Positions 33,830-43,668 are shown, counted from the first letter of the stretch. The stretch: 64,000 nucleotides of DNA from Deferribacteres bacterium (GCA_020633675.1 JACKDE010000007.1:74381-138380), one strand, 5' to 3'. Made by a program: numbers and translations. Notes: a model not told the origin generated them from the sequence alone.

Positions 33830-35675
33830 TTTTGCTGTCCTTTTCTTCGTTCAAAATGAGTGAGAGCACGCGATCTGATGATAAGGGCAGACCATCGAAA
33901 TTAATCAAACTGCGCATTTTGCCAATACGCTTAGTCCCAAAATCGATCTTCATCAATTGATACATTTGCGCATCACGATTCTGATCGATTACATAGACAT
34001 ATTCGTGCTGATCAATAAAAGCTGCCAATTCTTCGGTAAATGGATAGGCGCGAAGACGCAAGTAATCTGTCGCCAGACCATGTTGCTTTTGCAGAGCATC
34101 GCGCACTTCGACAATCGGGTAGTGGCTGGTGCCATAAGCAACAATACCGAATTTGGCGTTCTCCATTTTTTCCACAACAGGTTTGGGCACAAGTTTGCGC
34201 GCTGTTTCAAATTTCTTGTTGAGCCGGTTGAGCAGCACTTCAAAATTCTGATGATCTTCAGAATAACGTGCATACTCATCATGGCCTGTGCCGCGGGTAA
34301 AATAGGGCGCTTTATGATGTTTTGTGCCGGCCAGCGTACGGTAGGGAATACCGTCACCATCGACATCTTTATAGCGACCAAAATCATCGAGCTTCTCAAG
34401 TTGCTCAGCCGTCAGCACTTTGCCGCGGTTAATGGGATTTTCAGGATACCGAAACGGATCGGCCATCCAGTTGTTCATACCCAAATCGAGGTCACTCATA
34501 ACGAACACCAAAGACTGCAACTGTTCAGCCAAATCGAAGGCTTGGCCTGCCATTTCATAGATTTCTTCAGGCGAAGATGGCAGCAGCATGACATTTTTGG
34601 TATCGCCGTGTGAAAGAAAAGCGGTCGAAAGCAGATCTCCCTGCATTGTACGCGTCGGCAATCCAGTCGATGGTCCAACACGCTGAACGTCAAAAACGAC
34701 ACCGGGTATCTCTGCGAAATAGGCAAGGCCGCTGAATTCAGACATGAGGGAAATACCAGGGCCGGAAGTTGCTGTCATCGATCTGGCACCAGCCCAGCCT
34801 GCGCCGACGACCATCCCCAATGCCGCAATTTCATCTTCTGCCTGAATGACGGCAAAGGTGGCTTTGCCAGTTTCCGGATCGATGCGGTAACGCCGCAGGT
34901 AGTCAATCAGTGATTCAATTAATGAAGATGATGGTGTGATCGGATACCATGTCACGACAGTCACGCCGGCAAAGAGACACCCAAGCGCTGCGGCGGCGTT
35001 GCCATCGATGATGATTTTGCCTTTGGTTTTGTCCATCCGCTCAAGTCGAAATTTATCTTGCGATGGCAGCTTTTCAGCTGCAAATTCAAATCCGATTTGT
35101 GCTGCCTGAATGTTGAGCGCCGCAGCTTTGGGCTTGTTGGGGAACTGTTTTCGGATCGCTTCCTCAACTTCGGCCATTTCAATGCCAATCAGTTTGGCAA
35201 CAATGCCATTATAAACGATATTTCGTACCAATTTGCGAAGTTTGGCATTTGGCACAATCTCTTTCACCAATTCGTTGAACGGTACGGGATAAAATTCGAT
35301 ATCATCGCGCAGGGAGTCCAGCTTCAACGGCTCGTCATAAACGACTAAACTGCCGGGCTGCATTTTAAACAGATCATCCGTAGCGGTCTCAGGATTCATC
35401 GCGACCAGCAAGTCGATTTGGTCGCGGCGGGCGACATAGCCGTGTTTGTTGGCGCGAATCGTGAACCAGGTTGGCAGGCCCTGAATATTGGATGGAAAAA
35501 GGTTCTTGCCACTGACCGGGATGCCCATTTGGAAAATGGAACGCAATAACGCTGTATTCGCGCTTTGGCTGCCAGATCCATTCGCTGTTGCCACGTGAAT
35601 AACAATATCATTGATCTTGGTTTGCACTGAAGTCTCGCTTACTTTATTTTGTATTTTATCACCTATCGTGTTCAA
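33819..35675 (-). CDS. korA: 2-oxoacid:ferredoxin oxidoreductase, alpha subunit (gamma-alpha fusion)
   Basis: 618 residues from a TTG start with TGAGG 5 nt upstream. Residues about 20-200 are the gamma domain (VATANGSGSQSANTALL...GKNLFPSNIQG). The rest is the alpha subunit with the pyrimidine-binding region (WYPITPSSSLIE, QAEDEIAALGMVVGAGWAGARSMTATSGPGISLM) and a C-terminal transketolase-like domain. The fused gamma-alpha layout plus separate beta is typical of 2-oxoglutarate/2-oxoacid:ferredoxin oxidoreductases in aerobic and facultative bacteria. The AT-rich 160 nt upstream probably hold its promoter. Confidence 0.93.
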   Translation of the reverse strand: MNTIGDKIQNKVSETSVQTKINDIVIHVATANGSGSQSANTALLRSIFQMGIPVSGKNLFPSNIQGLPTWFTIRANKHGYVARRDQIDLLVAMNPETATDDLFKMQPGSLVVYDEPLKLDSLRDDIEFYPVPFNELVKEIVPNAKLRKLVRNIVYNGIVAKLIGIEMAEVEEAIRKQFPNKPKAAALNIQAAQIGFEFAAEKLPSQDKFRLERMDKTKGKIIIDGNAAAALGCLFAGVTVVTWYPITPSSSLIESLIDYLRRYRIDPETGKATFAVIQAEDEIAALGMVVGAGWAGARSMTATSGPGISLMSEFSGLAYFAEIPGVVFDVQRVGPSTGLPTRTMQGDLLSTAFLSHGDTKNVMLLPSSPEEIYEMAGQAFDLAEQLQSLVFVMSDLDLGMNNWMADPFRYPENPINRGKVLTAEQLEKLDDFGRYKDVDGDGIPYRTLAGTKHHKAPYFTRGTGHDEYARYSEDHQNFEVLLNRLNKKFETARKLVPKPVVEKMENAKFGIVAYGTSHYPIVEVRDALQKQHGLATDYLRLRAYPFTEELAAFIDQHEYVYVIDQNRDAQMYQLMKIDFGTKRIGKMRSLINFDGLPLSSDRVLSLILNEEKDSKNGR

Positions 35676-35780
35676 TATCGCCTCAATAATTTGAGAGTAT
35701 CGAAGAAGCGCCCAAAAGAAAAGTTTAAATATAGATAAAAATTTTTCAAAGTAAAGAGTTTATTGATGGATAGAAGGCAA

Positions 35781-35844
35781 ATGTCATGCCTGAGAACAGG
35801 AATATGTCATGCCAGAAAGGTTTGAAGAAAGATGCTTCGCTAGA
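35781..35844. repeat. degenerate dispersed repeat overlapping the DUF72 stop codon
   Basis: ATGTCATGCC occurs twice 23 nt apart (35781-35790, 35804-35813), followed by GATGCTTCGCTAGA. The 10-mer CTTCGCTAGA (35835-35844) is identical to that at 5250-5259. The end of the block overlaps the last codon and stop of the DUF72 gene. Confidence 0.4.
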
Positions 35845-36733
35845 ACAGTTCGATTTGCTCAGGATTGTGGGAGCGTTTGATGTTGGCGAGCGATGGATAA
35901 ACTAACGCTAATTCTGCAGGGATGCGCACTTTTTGCCCGGATAATTTGAACATCAGCTCAAATGCATTTTTCAATGCCAGACCGCGGAAATGGTTGTTGA
36001 ATACGACATAGGCAGAGTTGGTCTTTTTTGAAGCAGCATTAACCGGGATGAACAATTGCTGCAATTCGGCCTCGCCATAGTCATAATCATAGCGACTATC
36101 GCGGGTTGCGTCGGCATGAAACCACATGTGTTCATTTCTACCGTGAAAGCGAAAATAGCAAAACGGGGCTGTGATGTGTTTTTTGAGCGCAAGACCCTGC
36201 CCGACAATAGGTTGATCGATATTGGCCAGCGCAATGCTTCGGCTGCGCAGCATATCATGGATCTCAGGATGATCCCAGCTTTGATGGCGCACTTCGACGA
36301 CCAGCGGGTACATACTAAACGTGGTGACGATGCGAAACAGCCAAGAACGATTGTCAATGGTGTTGTGAAAAGATTGCGGGAATTGCATCAGCAGTGCTGC
36401 AAAACGGTCCGCTTCCATCAAAACATCAATGCCTTGCTGGACAGCCCGAACTTCTTCGGAAGTGTAATGGCTGCGTTCCAAAACAAATTTCTGCCAGAGC
36501 TTGGCCGAAAACGTGAATTTAGGATTGAATGCCACGCTGCGCAGCCAGCGCTTTGACGCCTCTGCAGACTGAGGGTGATAGTATGAAGAGTTGATCTCCA
36601 CAAAGTCGAAATGTTGTGCGAGAAAATTGAGTTCGGAGAAGCTTTTCTGGGTTTTGGTGGGGTAAAATCTTCCCTTCCAATCAGGATAGGACCAACCTGC
36701 GGGCCCAATATACAAATTAGCACGCCCGGCCAT
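35840..36733 (-). CDS. DUF72 domain protein (YecE-like)
   Basis: 297 residues with AGAGGTG 6 nt before the ATG. It is a TIM-barrel-type DUF72 protein. Conserved features visible are YIGPAGWSYPDWKGRFYP at the N-terminus, FVEINSSYYHPQS, FSAKLWQKFV, LLMQFPQSF, VVEVRHQSW, CYFRFHGR and YVVFNNHFRGLALKNAFEL. Catalytic function is not established for this widespread family. It stands alone between korA and the caspase-like gene, with no operon partner within 50 nt. Confidence 0.88.
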   Translation of the reverse strand: MAGRANLYIGPAGWSYPDWKGRFYPTKTQKSFSELNFLAQHFDFVEINSSYYHPQSAEASKRWLRSVAFNPKFTFSAKLWQKFVLERSHYTSEEVRAVQQGIDVLMEADRFAALLMQFPQSFHNTIDNRSWLFRIVTTFSMYPLVVEVRHQSWDHPEIHDMLRSRSIALANIDQPIVGQGLALKKHITAPFCYFRFHGRNEHMWFHADATRDSRYDYDYGEAELQQLFIPVNAASKKTNSAYVVFNNHFRGLALKNAFELMFKLSGQKVRIPAELALVYPSLANIKRSHNPEQIELF

Positions 36734-36795
36734 AGCGCACCTCTAATTTAACCCAAATGGTTGGCATGGTTTGGCGGACGGCGTTCATCTAAGTT

Positions 36796-37815
36796 CTAGT
36801 TCTCCCTTTGCTTCGCCAATTCGATCATCAATGTTTCCAGAGCTTTGTAATACGCTTCTTCTGACATGCTATCCTTTTGGGCTTTTAGCGCATCGATTTG
36901 TTCCAAAATGCTTTTTTGCGCTGATGAAAGCGCTTCTGTATTAGCAGCTGATGTTCTCGGCGGTACCTGCTGTTGCTGTCGAAAAAGAAAATTGGCAGCA
37001 AGCCTCCCATCTCCGGAGAGCAAATCAGGTGTTTCAGTACCCTCGCCATCACCGTTGTCATCAAGCAAGGGATGTTCAGGGCGAAGTTGTTTTTTTTCTT
37101 CGTAATCCCGGATCAGGTTGTCGCGGGCAAAAATGAATGCTTCGGTAACCGAAAGTTCGCCATCTTTATTTAAATCTGCATCGAGATCCATTTCCAGGGC
37201 GCGCAAAAAATGATCAGCGAATCTCGTAGCGTTGCGCTCAATACCGTTTCGTGTTGCGGTGACCACTATACGTCCATCCTTGCTCACTTTTTCAACGAAA
37301 GGTCCACTGGCGCTTGCCATATTGACCAGCAGTTGGCGTTTCGCAGGTAATTTGTTCAGAAAATTAGCAAAATCCATATCTCTCAAATCGGGGCCGGTCA
37401 AGTTGAGTTTTGCCCATTCACCATCGAAAGAACCGTGCCCAAATATAAAAACAAGCAAGGCGTCATCTTCTGTCAGGTTACTATTGAATTGTTCAAATGC
37501 TGACCTGACGGATTTGGCATCATTGGCAGAAAATTCCAGCAATGAATCCGCTTCGGTTTCGACAAGCACGGTAATGTCCTGTTCCGCAAAGCCGAACTTG
37601 GTCATCATGAGATCGCGAAGCTGGGACGCTTGAGAATAAAATTTGGTACGATATTCTTCAGTGCCGCCATTACCAGCGAGGATCAGCACTTTCTTTTCTG
37701 CCGCAAAAAGTGGATAGGAGACAGCGAGCAAAAATGCAACCGCAATGGAGGAAATTATCTTTCGCAAAAGTCCATTTTGGCGTTTTGAGTAGACTGGTGA
37801 TTTAGTCCGTTTCAT
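36796..37815 (-). CDS. exported caspase-fold (C13/C14-like) protein lacking the catalytic cysteine, with EF-hand
   Basis: 339 residues with AGGA about 8 nt before the ATG and a signal peptide (about 17-38, ending FAAEKK). The clan CD fold is suggested by KKVLILAGNGG, VFIFGHGSFDG with His127, and LLVNMASASG (162-171). In active relatives the last motif is A-C-x-S-G. Here Ser168 occupies the cysteine position and the whole protein contains no cysteine. A perfect EF-hand loop, DLNKDGELSVTE (214-225), follows, then an acidic DDNGDGE patch (252-258) and a Gln-rich coiled coil. It is the last gene of the MoxR/VWA operon, 18 nt after the VWA/GATase gene. Likely a calcium-binding pseudo-peptidase; a serine nucleophile cannot be excluded. 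Confidence 0.75.
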   Translation of the reverse strand: MKRTKSPVYSKRQNGLLRKIISSIAVAFLLAVSYPLFAAEKKVLILAGNGGTEEYRTKFYSQASQLRDLMMTKFGFAEQDITVLVETEADSLLEFSANDAKSVRSAFEQFNSNLTEDDALLVFIFGHGSFDGEWAKLNLTGPDLRDMDFANFLNKLPAKRQLLVNMASASGPFVEKVSKDGRIVVTATRNGIERNATRFADHFLRALEMDLDADLNKDGELSVTEAFIFARDNLIRDYEEKKQLRPEHPLLDDNGDGEGTETPDLLSGDGRLAANFLFRQQQQVPPRTSAANTEALSSAQKSILEQIDALKAQKDSMSEEAYYKALETLMIELAKQREN

Positions 37816-37833
37816 TCCGATTTTCCTGTCAGA

Positions 37834-40194
37834 TTACGACAATCCTTTGGCGCGCCGCGCGATCCACTCAGCAGCAAGCAATAATAAAATTATGAAAAAC
37901 AGAGCCGGCGAGTCCCAAATATCTCGTTCGACAGTTTTCGAATAGCTCGATTTGGCGATTGCCAGTTCATCGGCAATATTGTCTGCAGTAGAGATATGAA
38001 GGTATTTCCCACCGGAAATCTCGGCAATGCGCTTTAGAAGGGATTCCTGCAAATCGGGACGCTGAAACTCGATATGGTTGTCAGCGACAAAAAAAGATGT
38101 TGTGGCGTGACCAAGGAATTTGCCTGCTGGATCATTGGCCGTCACATCGACTTGATACAATCCTTCAGCGCCTGGATTGAATTGGGCTTTGTATTGACCA
38201 GGCCGGCTAAGGTCGGGCAGCACATCAAGCATGCGTGATGCCCCTACAGGTGGATCGCCGCGGCCGGTTTCACCACGTCCGTTAGCACCAAAAGGTACGG
38301 TAACCTCAACCGTCAAGTTTGCATTGTTGACTGCGCTAAAGCTACTATCCAGCGCATTAATTTGCATGGTTACCTGTTCGCCCGGGCTGTAGTTTTCTTT
38401 TTGCTGATGAACAGCAACCGGCTCTGGCGCACTCAGGGCCAACCATCGCACCACTTGCCGCCAAAAAGTTTCATGCCGCACGTCGGCTGCTTCTAATTTC
38501 ATTTGCCACAGCCATATAGTCGAATTTGCAATCACCATCGAGCGACCGCGACCATAACGCTGTTCGGCGATAATGATTTTTTCGCGATCAGGTTGGCTGA
38601 GGGGGTGGATGCCCAGCACACTTGCGCCCGGCTTGGCAGCGCCAAGTGGATTGTAGCCTTTCAGTTCAGGCATGCCAAGCCACATTTCCCTATTCATCTG
38701 GAGATCCGGGGACAATTGCAGGATGGGGGAGCGCAACCCTTCCGGCGTTAATTGCAGCTGAAACTCCTGCAGTCGCAGCGGATTGGAGTAAGCCTGCGCG
38801 GCTTCGGCATCGTCGAGCAAATCCACAGGTAAAATGTCGACGATTTCGGTGTTTTGCCAGCCGCCCTGAGTGAATGCTTTGGGCCCACCCAGCATTAACA
38901 ATCCACCACCGCGCTCGGAGACATACGACTTCAGCAAACGTTGTTGCTCTTCAGTCAACAAGTCTGCGCCGATGCTGCCAATGATAATAGCCTCATAGCT
39001 GTACAGCTCACTCTTGGTTCGCGGGAAGCCTGTTTTAAGCTCATTTTCGCTTTGAATGCCTTGCCTATAGAATTTTTCCGGCCCGGTGCGCACCAGTGAG
39101 ATGAGTCGCAGCGATTTGTCCAAATCGATCGCACGCTTTAAAAATTTAAACTCCCATGGGTGCAATTCTTCAACATATAAAATTTGCGCTACTTTCTCCT
39201 CGTTGTTGACGAGAAAATGGCGTTCGTTGTTAACCTCAATGATTTCATCCTCGTCCGGCACAATCCGTGCTGTGTATTGCAGAAAACCTTTCTTGCCTGG
39301 CTGATGTGTCAGATTCACCCGCGTGTATTTGTTGTTCAAAGCCACCTGTGTTGTCTCGATCACTTCGCCATCTTCAAGCAATTCGATGGTTGCTGTTCTT
39401 TGGTTGGTATTGCGGGTATGAATCAGCGCCGTCATTTCAACAATATCATTCTCCGTAACCGAGTGTGATGAGCTAATATTCGTTAATTGAATATCGTCAA
39501 CTATTTCGGAGCCAACACCGACCGTGTAAACCGGTATGTCTGCATTTTTCAGGGTTGCCGATAGCTGCAGCGGATCACTGCCAGCATTTTCTGACTGACT
39601 TGTTGCAGATGATTGCGTCTCTGCTCCATCAGTGACGAGGATTACGGAGGAAATCGGGTGCGTCTGTGTCTGCTTTTCGGCAAAGGCAAGTGCGCTGGTC
39701 AAATCGGTGAATTTGCCTGTTGCCTGTAAGGAGTCCGATTCATCCAGTGGAGAAACAGCTTCGCCAAATTGATAGATAAGTACATTGAAATTTTGCTCCA
39801 ACGCCTTTTTAATGCCTGGATTTTGGTTCGAGCCAAGCCATTGCGACACTTTTTCAGCACGGCTTTTTTGATCGTCGCTATCGGTAATGCTCATGCTCTC
39901 AGAGTTGTCGAGCAGCACCAAGACAGTGCCTTTCTTGGGCACAATGGAAGTAATGCTGATAAACGGCTCAGCAATAATCAGCAGGATGATGAGCAGTGCG
40001 GCTATTTTCAGTGATGCCAATGAAGCGCGTAGCAGGGCAGAAGTCGGTGCGATGGTTTTGCGGTATATAAAAAACAGCACCGCTGCCAGCGCGACTACAG
40101 CCAGCAAAAGCCATCCCCAGCCCGGCATGTTCCGGAACGCCCAAATGCCTTGCTCGTAAACAATCTTGCTGTATTTAAACAAAAATTCAAACAT
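37834..40194 (-). CDS. VWA / GATase1-like membrane protein
   Basis: About 786 residues from the ATG at 40194; another in-frame ATG lies at 40218. Two N-terminal helices precede a von Willebrand A domain with an intact MIDAS start, LLDNSESMS (D-x-S-x-S), and the later DGAETQ. A beta-rich middle leads to a glutamine-amidotransferase-like (ThuA-type) segment, EAIIIGSIGADLLTEEQQ...SERGGGLLMLGGPKAF, then Ig-like strands and a C-terminal membrane helix. Such proteins accompany MoxR ATPases and are thought to form metal-dependent protein assemblies at the membrane. It lies between the DUF4175 gene and the pseudo-caspase gene. Confidence 0.85.
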   Translation of the reverse strand: MFEFLFKYSKIVYEQGIWAFRNMPGWGWLLLAVVALAAVLFFIYRKTIAPTSALLRASLASLKIAALLIILLIIAEPFISITSIVPKKGTVLVLLDNSESMSITDSDDQKSRAEKVSQWLGSNQNPGIKKALEQNFNVLIYQFGEAVSPLDESDSLQATGKFTDLTSALAFAEKQTQTHPISSVILVTDGAETQSSATSQSENAGSDPLQLSATLKNADIPVYTVGVGSEIVDDIQLTNISSSHSVTENDIVEMTALIHTRNTNQRTATIELLEDGEVIETTQVALNNKYTRVNLTHQPGKKGFLQYTARIVPDEDEIIEVNNERHFLVNNEEKVAQILYVEELHPWEFKFLKRAIDLDKSLRLISLVRTGPEKFYRQGIQSENELKTGFPRTKSELYSYEAIIIGSIGADLLTEEQQRLLKSYVSERGGGLLMLGGPKAFTQGGWQNTEIVDILPVDLLDDAEAAQAYSNPLRLQEFQLQLTPEGLRSPILQLSPDLQMNREMWLGMPELKGYNPLGAAKPGASVLGIHPLSQPDREKIIIAEQRYGRGRSMVIANSTIWLWQMKLEAADVRHETFWRQVVRWLALSAPEPVAVHQQKENYSPGEQVTMQINALDSSFSAVNNANLTVEVTVPFGANGRGETGRGDPPVGASRMLDVLPDLSRPGQYKAQFNPGAEGLYQVDVTANDPAGKFLGHATTSFFVADNHIEFQRPDLQESLLKRIAEISGGKYLHISTADNIADELAIAKSSYSKTVERDIWDSPALFFIILLLLAAEWIARRAKGLS

Positions 40195-40263
40195 AATCTT
40201 TGCTGATTTAAATGGCACTTATCGTAAGTTGTTATTCTGTAAAAAAAAGAGCTATGGGTAGCC

Positions 40264-43200
40264 TTATTCCCTCGCTTTTGATAGCGAACGATAGTACTCT
40301 TCAACCATTTCTTTGTATTCTGAAGGAATTGGTTGATCACGTACTGTGCGCAGTGATTCTTCGCTTTTGCCCAATTGAATTTGTGATTGCAATTCAGCCT
40401 CAATACGTCTCAACGGATCGATAAGTTTTTGGACCACTTCACTGATGCGCTGCGGATCTGCATCGACAAAAGTCCGCACAAAGCCGGATAAATCTTCGAT
40501 TGCCTGGCCCGTGGCGCGATCAAGTTCATTTCGCTGGCCACGCTCATCAAAGGCGAGGGAGTCTTTGCGGAATTGCTGCTGCAAAGATTCAAGTTGTTCA
40601 CGTGTGCGCCAGATTTCGTCTTTCCATTGGTCGAGCATATCCTGAGTTAGCCGCTGGCTGCCGCTTTGCGGATTGCCGATTTGCCCTCCCTGTTGCTGTT
40701 CACCGGCTTGCGGATTTTCACCATTTTGTTGCTGTTGGGCTTCGGTCTGAGCATGCTGCAGGCGATCCTCGAGATTGCGGCGCAACTGTTGGGCATCTTG
40801 CAGAGCAGATTCCAGTTTTTCATCCTTTGAGCCTTGCAATCCACGGGCAATCTGCTGCAAGTCTTTCGCGCTTTTGTCGAGGGCAGCTTGTGCGCTGCGC
40901 TGTAAACGCTCTGCTTGTTCATGGCGCCCCTGTTCCATCGCACGGCCAGCCTGCTCCATTTTGTCCTGCACGCCATCCTGCTGCAAATCGCGGCTGAGCT
41001 CACTCAGCCCGCGTTGAACGTCAGGGTGGTCTTTCTGATCTTGCGACATGCGCTCCATTTCGCGCAGCGATGATTCGAGTTGTTCGCTAAGGCGTTGTTG
41101 TTGCGCTTGCTGGCGCTCGAGATTCTGCTGCTCCGCAGCGTCTCCTTGCTGACTCAAGCGCGCAGCGGATGAATCTGCAAGCCGTTTTTGTTGATCTGCA
41201 AGTTGCTGCAGTTGGTTCTGCATTTTTTCGACTCCATCTCGCAGGGCGTTTTGCTGAGACTTGCGCAAACGGTCTTCGATGTTTTCGAGTCGATCCTGAG
41301 CCTGTTGTCCGCTACTAAGCGCACTGTTCGATTGCTGCTGACGCATGTTGCTGCTGGCGCGCTGCATTTCTTCTGCGGCACGCTGCAACTCATTCATGAC
41401 ATCCCGATTCAACGATTGCTGTTGCATGGCTTGCTGCGTATCGCGCTGCAACTGTTCCTGTTGGCGTTGCAGCTTTTTCAGCTCTCGCTTTTTCTCTTCT
41501 TCAGATAGATTCCGGTTTGCAAGCTGGCGGCTTTGTTCGTTAATAGCCTGTTGCCGGCGAGCCAGCTCCTTCAGTTTTTGCATGGCTTCATTGGTGGCCT
41601 GCTGTGTCTGGCTTTTGTCGCCCTGTTGCAAGGTCTCGTATTTGTTTTTAAGCTTATCGAGTTCTTCCTGGAAAAGGCGGCTCAATTCGTCGGAATTCTG
41701 CATTCGTGCACCACCGCCACCATTGCTGGTTTGAGAGTTCTGCAATTGCCGTTCGTTGACAGCCATTTCTGCGCGTACAAGGTGTGTGTAGGCGTCACGC
41801 TCAGATTTTAGTGCATCATCGATGGCTTCCTTGTCTAAATGATTTTCAGCATCCTGCATGTACTTTGCCGCAGCTTCAAATTCTGCGCTGGTTCGTTTGC
41901 TGCTTGCATCGCCCATGCCCATTTGCATGCGAGACATATTGGCGATCTGCTCGGTTGTTTTGCGTACCTCGCTTTGTGCATTTTTTATTTTATCACGGCG
42001 TTCAGCTAAGTCGGCTTCGGAAAGCTTTTCCTGATCTCTCTGCAGTCGCGTGGTTGCGGTAATAATTTCCCGCTGTGAAAGGGATAGCTCAAGTCCGCCA
42101 CCACCCATTTGGCCACCGCCGCCGTTGCCCTGACTCTCCGCAACGTTGTATATGTTTTCAAAATTGCGAATATCGACAAAATAGATATCTGACTTGATTT
42201 CATCCTTTTGTGAACGGTCTTTCACGGCAACATAGTAGGTGATAAAGTCACCGATCTCTACGCCGAGATCTTCCAGGTATAGCAAACCCTGAAAATCCCG
42301 GAACTGAAAAGAAAAACCATTGGCTTCTTGTTCAGAGTTTGCAGACAGCGGTTGCATGTCAGCAAAAATTTCGGGCTCGGAATTCACTGTGATCGCCATG
42401 CGGACGTACTCCAAACCAAAATCATTACCGATTTCGGCGATTACCGGCACCTCTTCGAGCATGGTCGCTTTCATGTCGCGACTTGGCTTTTTTAGCGTGA
42501 TAGTAGGCGGATTGTCCTGTACAGCATGGATATAGTAGTCAGAAAAGGGCGAATTATCGAGTTTTTCGCGATTCACCAAACGGACATTATAAAATGTTTC
42601 TTCTTGCACTTTAATGTAGCCGACGGCCGTAGTGTCGCTGAGCATTTGCATATCTGCAGCAACAGCATCTTCACCAATCTGAATCTGGCCTGAAACAACC
42701 GGTCGCTCTGTGAGCACACTCACTTTCACGGTTGTGCCAAACGGCGCCCAGATATCACCGCCGTTACGTTCAAAACGCGCTGCAAGGCCAGTGTATTTCG
42801 GATAATTGTAGGTCAAATCGATGCGTTTGATCTTTGGCGATTCAAAGACCGTGACATCATAGATATCTGAGAGTTCGCTGCCGATTTTGACATAGTATTG
42901 AAATGACTTCTGCACATCATAAAAATCGTAGTCGAATGTACCGTTACTGGCATCGATTTCGAGCAGCGTCGATTGCCAGCTTGTGTCATCGGTGGTGTAA
43001 AAAATTGTCGCTTCATCAGGAGAGTAGTTGCGAAAGCTCGCGCTTACCTGCAAGGCAGAACCTTTTTTTATGTGCGCTGAACCGGGCGAAACAGTCAATT
43101 CGAGTGGCGGTTGCGGCGGCACAAAGCCTGCGTCCACCATAGTTTTGAAATCGCCAATCCAGGCAGAATTGGTCATCAGCAGAGCGGCGAGCAAGACGAC

Positions 43201-43668
43201 ACTAAATAGAAAAAGTGACTGCCAGGCTACATGGCCCTTGACCTTGAGTTGTTGCTTTAAGTCGATACCTTGACTGTGATCGCGTATGTCGAGCAAAATA
43301 CGTTGCAGCCAACGCCGCGAAGCTGCATCGATCCGGCTGGCTTGCTCGATCGCGGTAACCAGCCGATCTTCAAGTTGTGGATTGCGTGTTTCGATAGCCC
43401 GCGCCGCTAATTGCACATCTGCTTTTTGGCGCAAGGGGAGCACAAGATAAGCATAGACCGCGAAAGCGATGCCAATAGCCGTCAGCATGAAAAAGGCTGG
43501 GATCAGCCAGGGGAGATCGACCCAGAAGTGACGCAGCAAAACCATCAAACAAAGGCCGGCGCCGGCGACCAGCCCCACAATCGCCAGGCCGCGCAGCCAA
43601 ATGCCGCGTTTCCAAAGCGACAGCGCCTTTTCGACTTCTGAAATCAGTGTCATTCTTGCCTGATACAT
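40264..43668 (-). CDS. DUF4175 family large membrane protein with Gln-rich coiled coil
   Basis: About 1,134 residues from the ATG at 43668; the frame is open to 43725. Two N-terminal helices (about 25-70) are followed by an amphipathic cytoplasmic segment, a third helix (about 150-170), Ig-like beta-rich repeats (about 190-500) and a very long Gln/Arg/Glu-rich coiled coil (about 560-1,060; runs such as QQQSNSALSSGQQAQ). The C-terminus is compact. DUF4175 proteins occur with MoxR, DUF58 and BatA genes in several phyla; function is unknown. The repetitive DNA at about 40,700-41,700 is simply this coding region. Confidence 0.85.
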   Translation of the reverse strand: MYQARMTLISEVEKALSLWKRGIWLRGLAIVGLVAGAGLCLMVLLRHFWVDLPWLIPAFFMLTAIGIAFAVYAYLVLPLRQKADVQLAARAIETRNPQLEDRLVTAIEQASRIDAASRRWLQRILLDIRDHSQGIDLKQQLKVKGHVAWQSLFLFSVVLLAALLMTNSAWIGDFKTMVDAGFVPPQPPLELTVSPGSAHIKKGSALQVSASFRNYSPDEATIFYTTDDTSWQSTLLEIDASNGTFDYDFYDVQKSFQYYVKIGSELSDIYDVTVFESPKIKRIDLTYNYPKYTGLAARFERNGGDIWAPFGTTVKVSVLTERPVVSGQIQIGEDAVAADMQMLSDTTAVGYIKVQEETFYNVRLVNREKLDNSPFSDYYIHAVQDNPPTITLKKPSRDMKATMLEEVPVIAEIGNDFGLEYVRMAITVNSEPEIFADMQPLSANSEQEANGFSFQFRDFQGLLYLEDLGVEIGDFITYYVAVKDRSQKDEIKSDIYFVDIRNFENIYNVAESQGNGGGGQMGGGGLELSLSQREIITATTRLQRDQEKLSEADLAERRDKIKNAQSEVRKTTEQIANMSRMQMGMGDASSKRTSAEFEAAAKYMQDAENHLDKEAIDDALKSERDAYTHLVRAEMAVNERQLQNSQTSNGGGGARMQNSDELSRLFQEELDKLKNKYETLQQGDKSQTQQATNEAMQKLKELARRQQAINEQSRQLANRNLSEEEKKRELKKLQRQQEQLQRDTQQAMQQQSLNRDVMNELQRAAEEMQRASSNMRQQQSNSALSSGQQAQDRLENIEDRLRKSQQNALRDGVEKMQNQLQQLADQQKRLADSSAARLSQQGDAAEQQNLERQQAQQQRLSEQLESSLREMERMSQDQKDHPDVQRGLSELSRDLQQDGVQDKMEQAGRAMEQGRHEQAERLQRSAQAALDKSAKDLQQIARGLQGSKDEKLESALQDAQQLRRNLEDRLQHAQTEAQQQQNGENPQAGEQQQGGQIGNPQSGSQRLTQDMLDQWKDEIWRTREQLESLQQQFRKDSLAFDERGQRNELDRATGQAIEDLSGFVRTFVDADPQRISEVVQKLIDPLRRIEAELQSQIQLGKSEESLRTVRDQPIPSEYKEMVEEYYRSLSKARE

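Noticed and set aside
33957..34613. 218-codon open frame on the plus strand.
   Set aside because: It is antisense to korA, whose domain signatures are intact across the interval.
36796..37815. Caspase-like gene as a possible abortive-infection effector.
   Set aside because: It has a signal peptide and no catalytic cysteine, and its neighbours are envelope MoxR/VWA genes, not defence genes.
40700..41750. Strongly repetitive CTG/TTG-rich DNA that could be taken for a repeat array.
   Set aside because: It encodes the Gln-rich coiled coil of the DUF4175 protein on the minus strand in one open frame.
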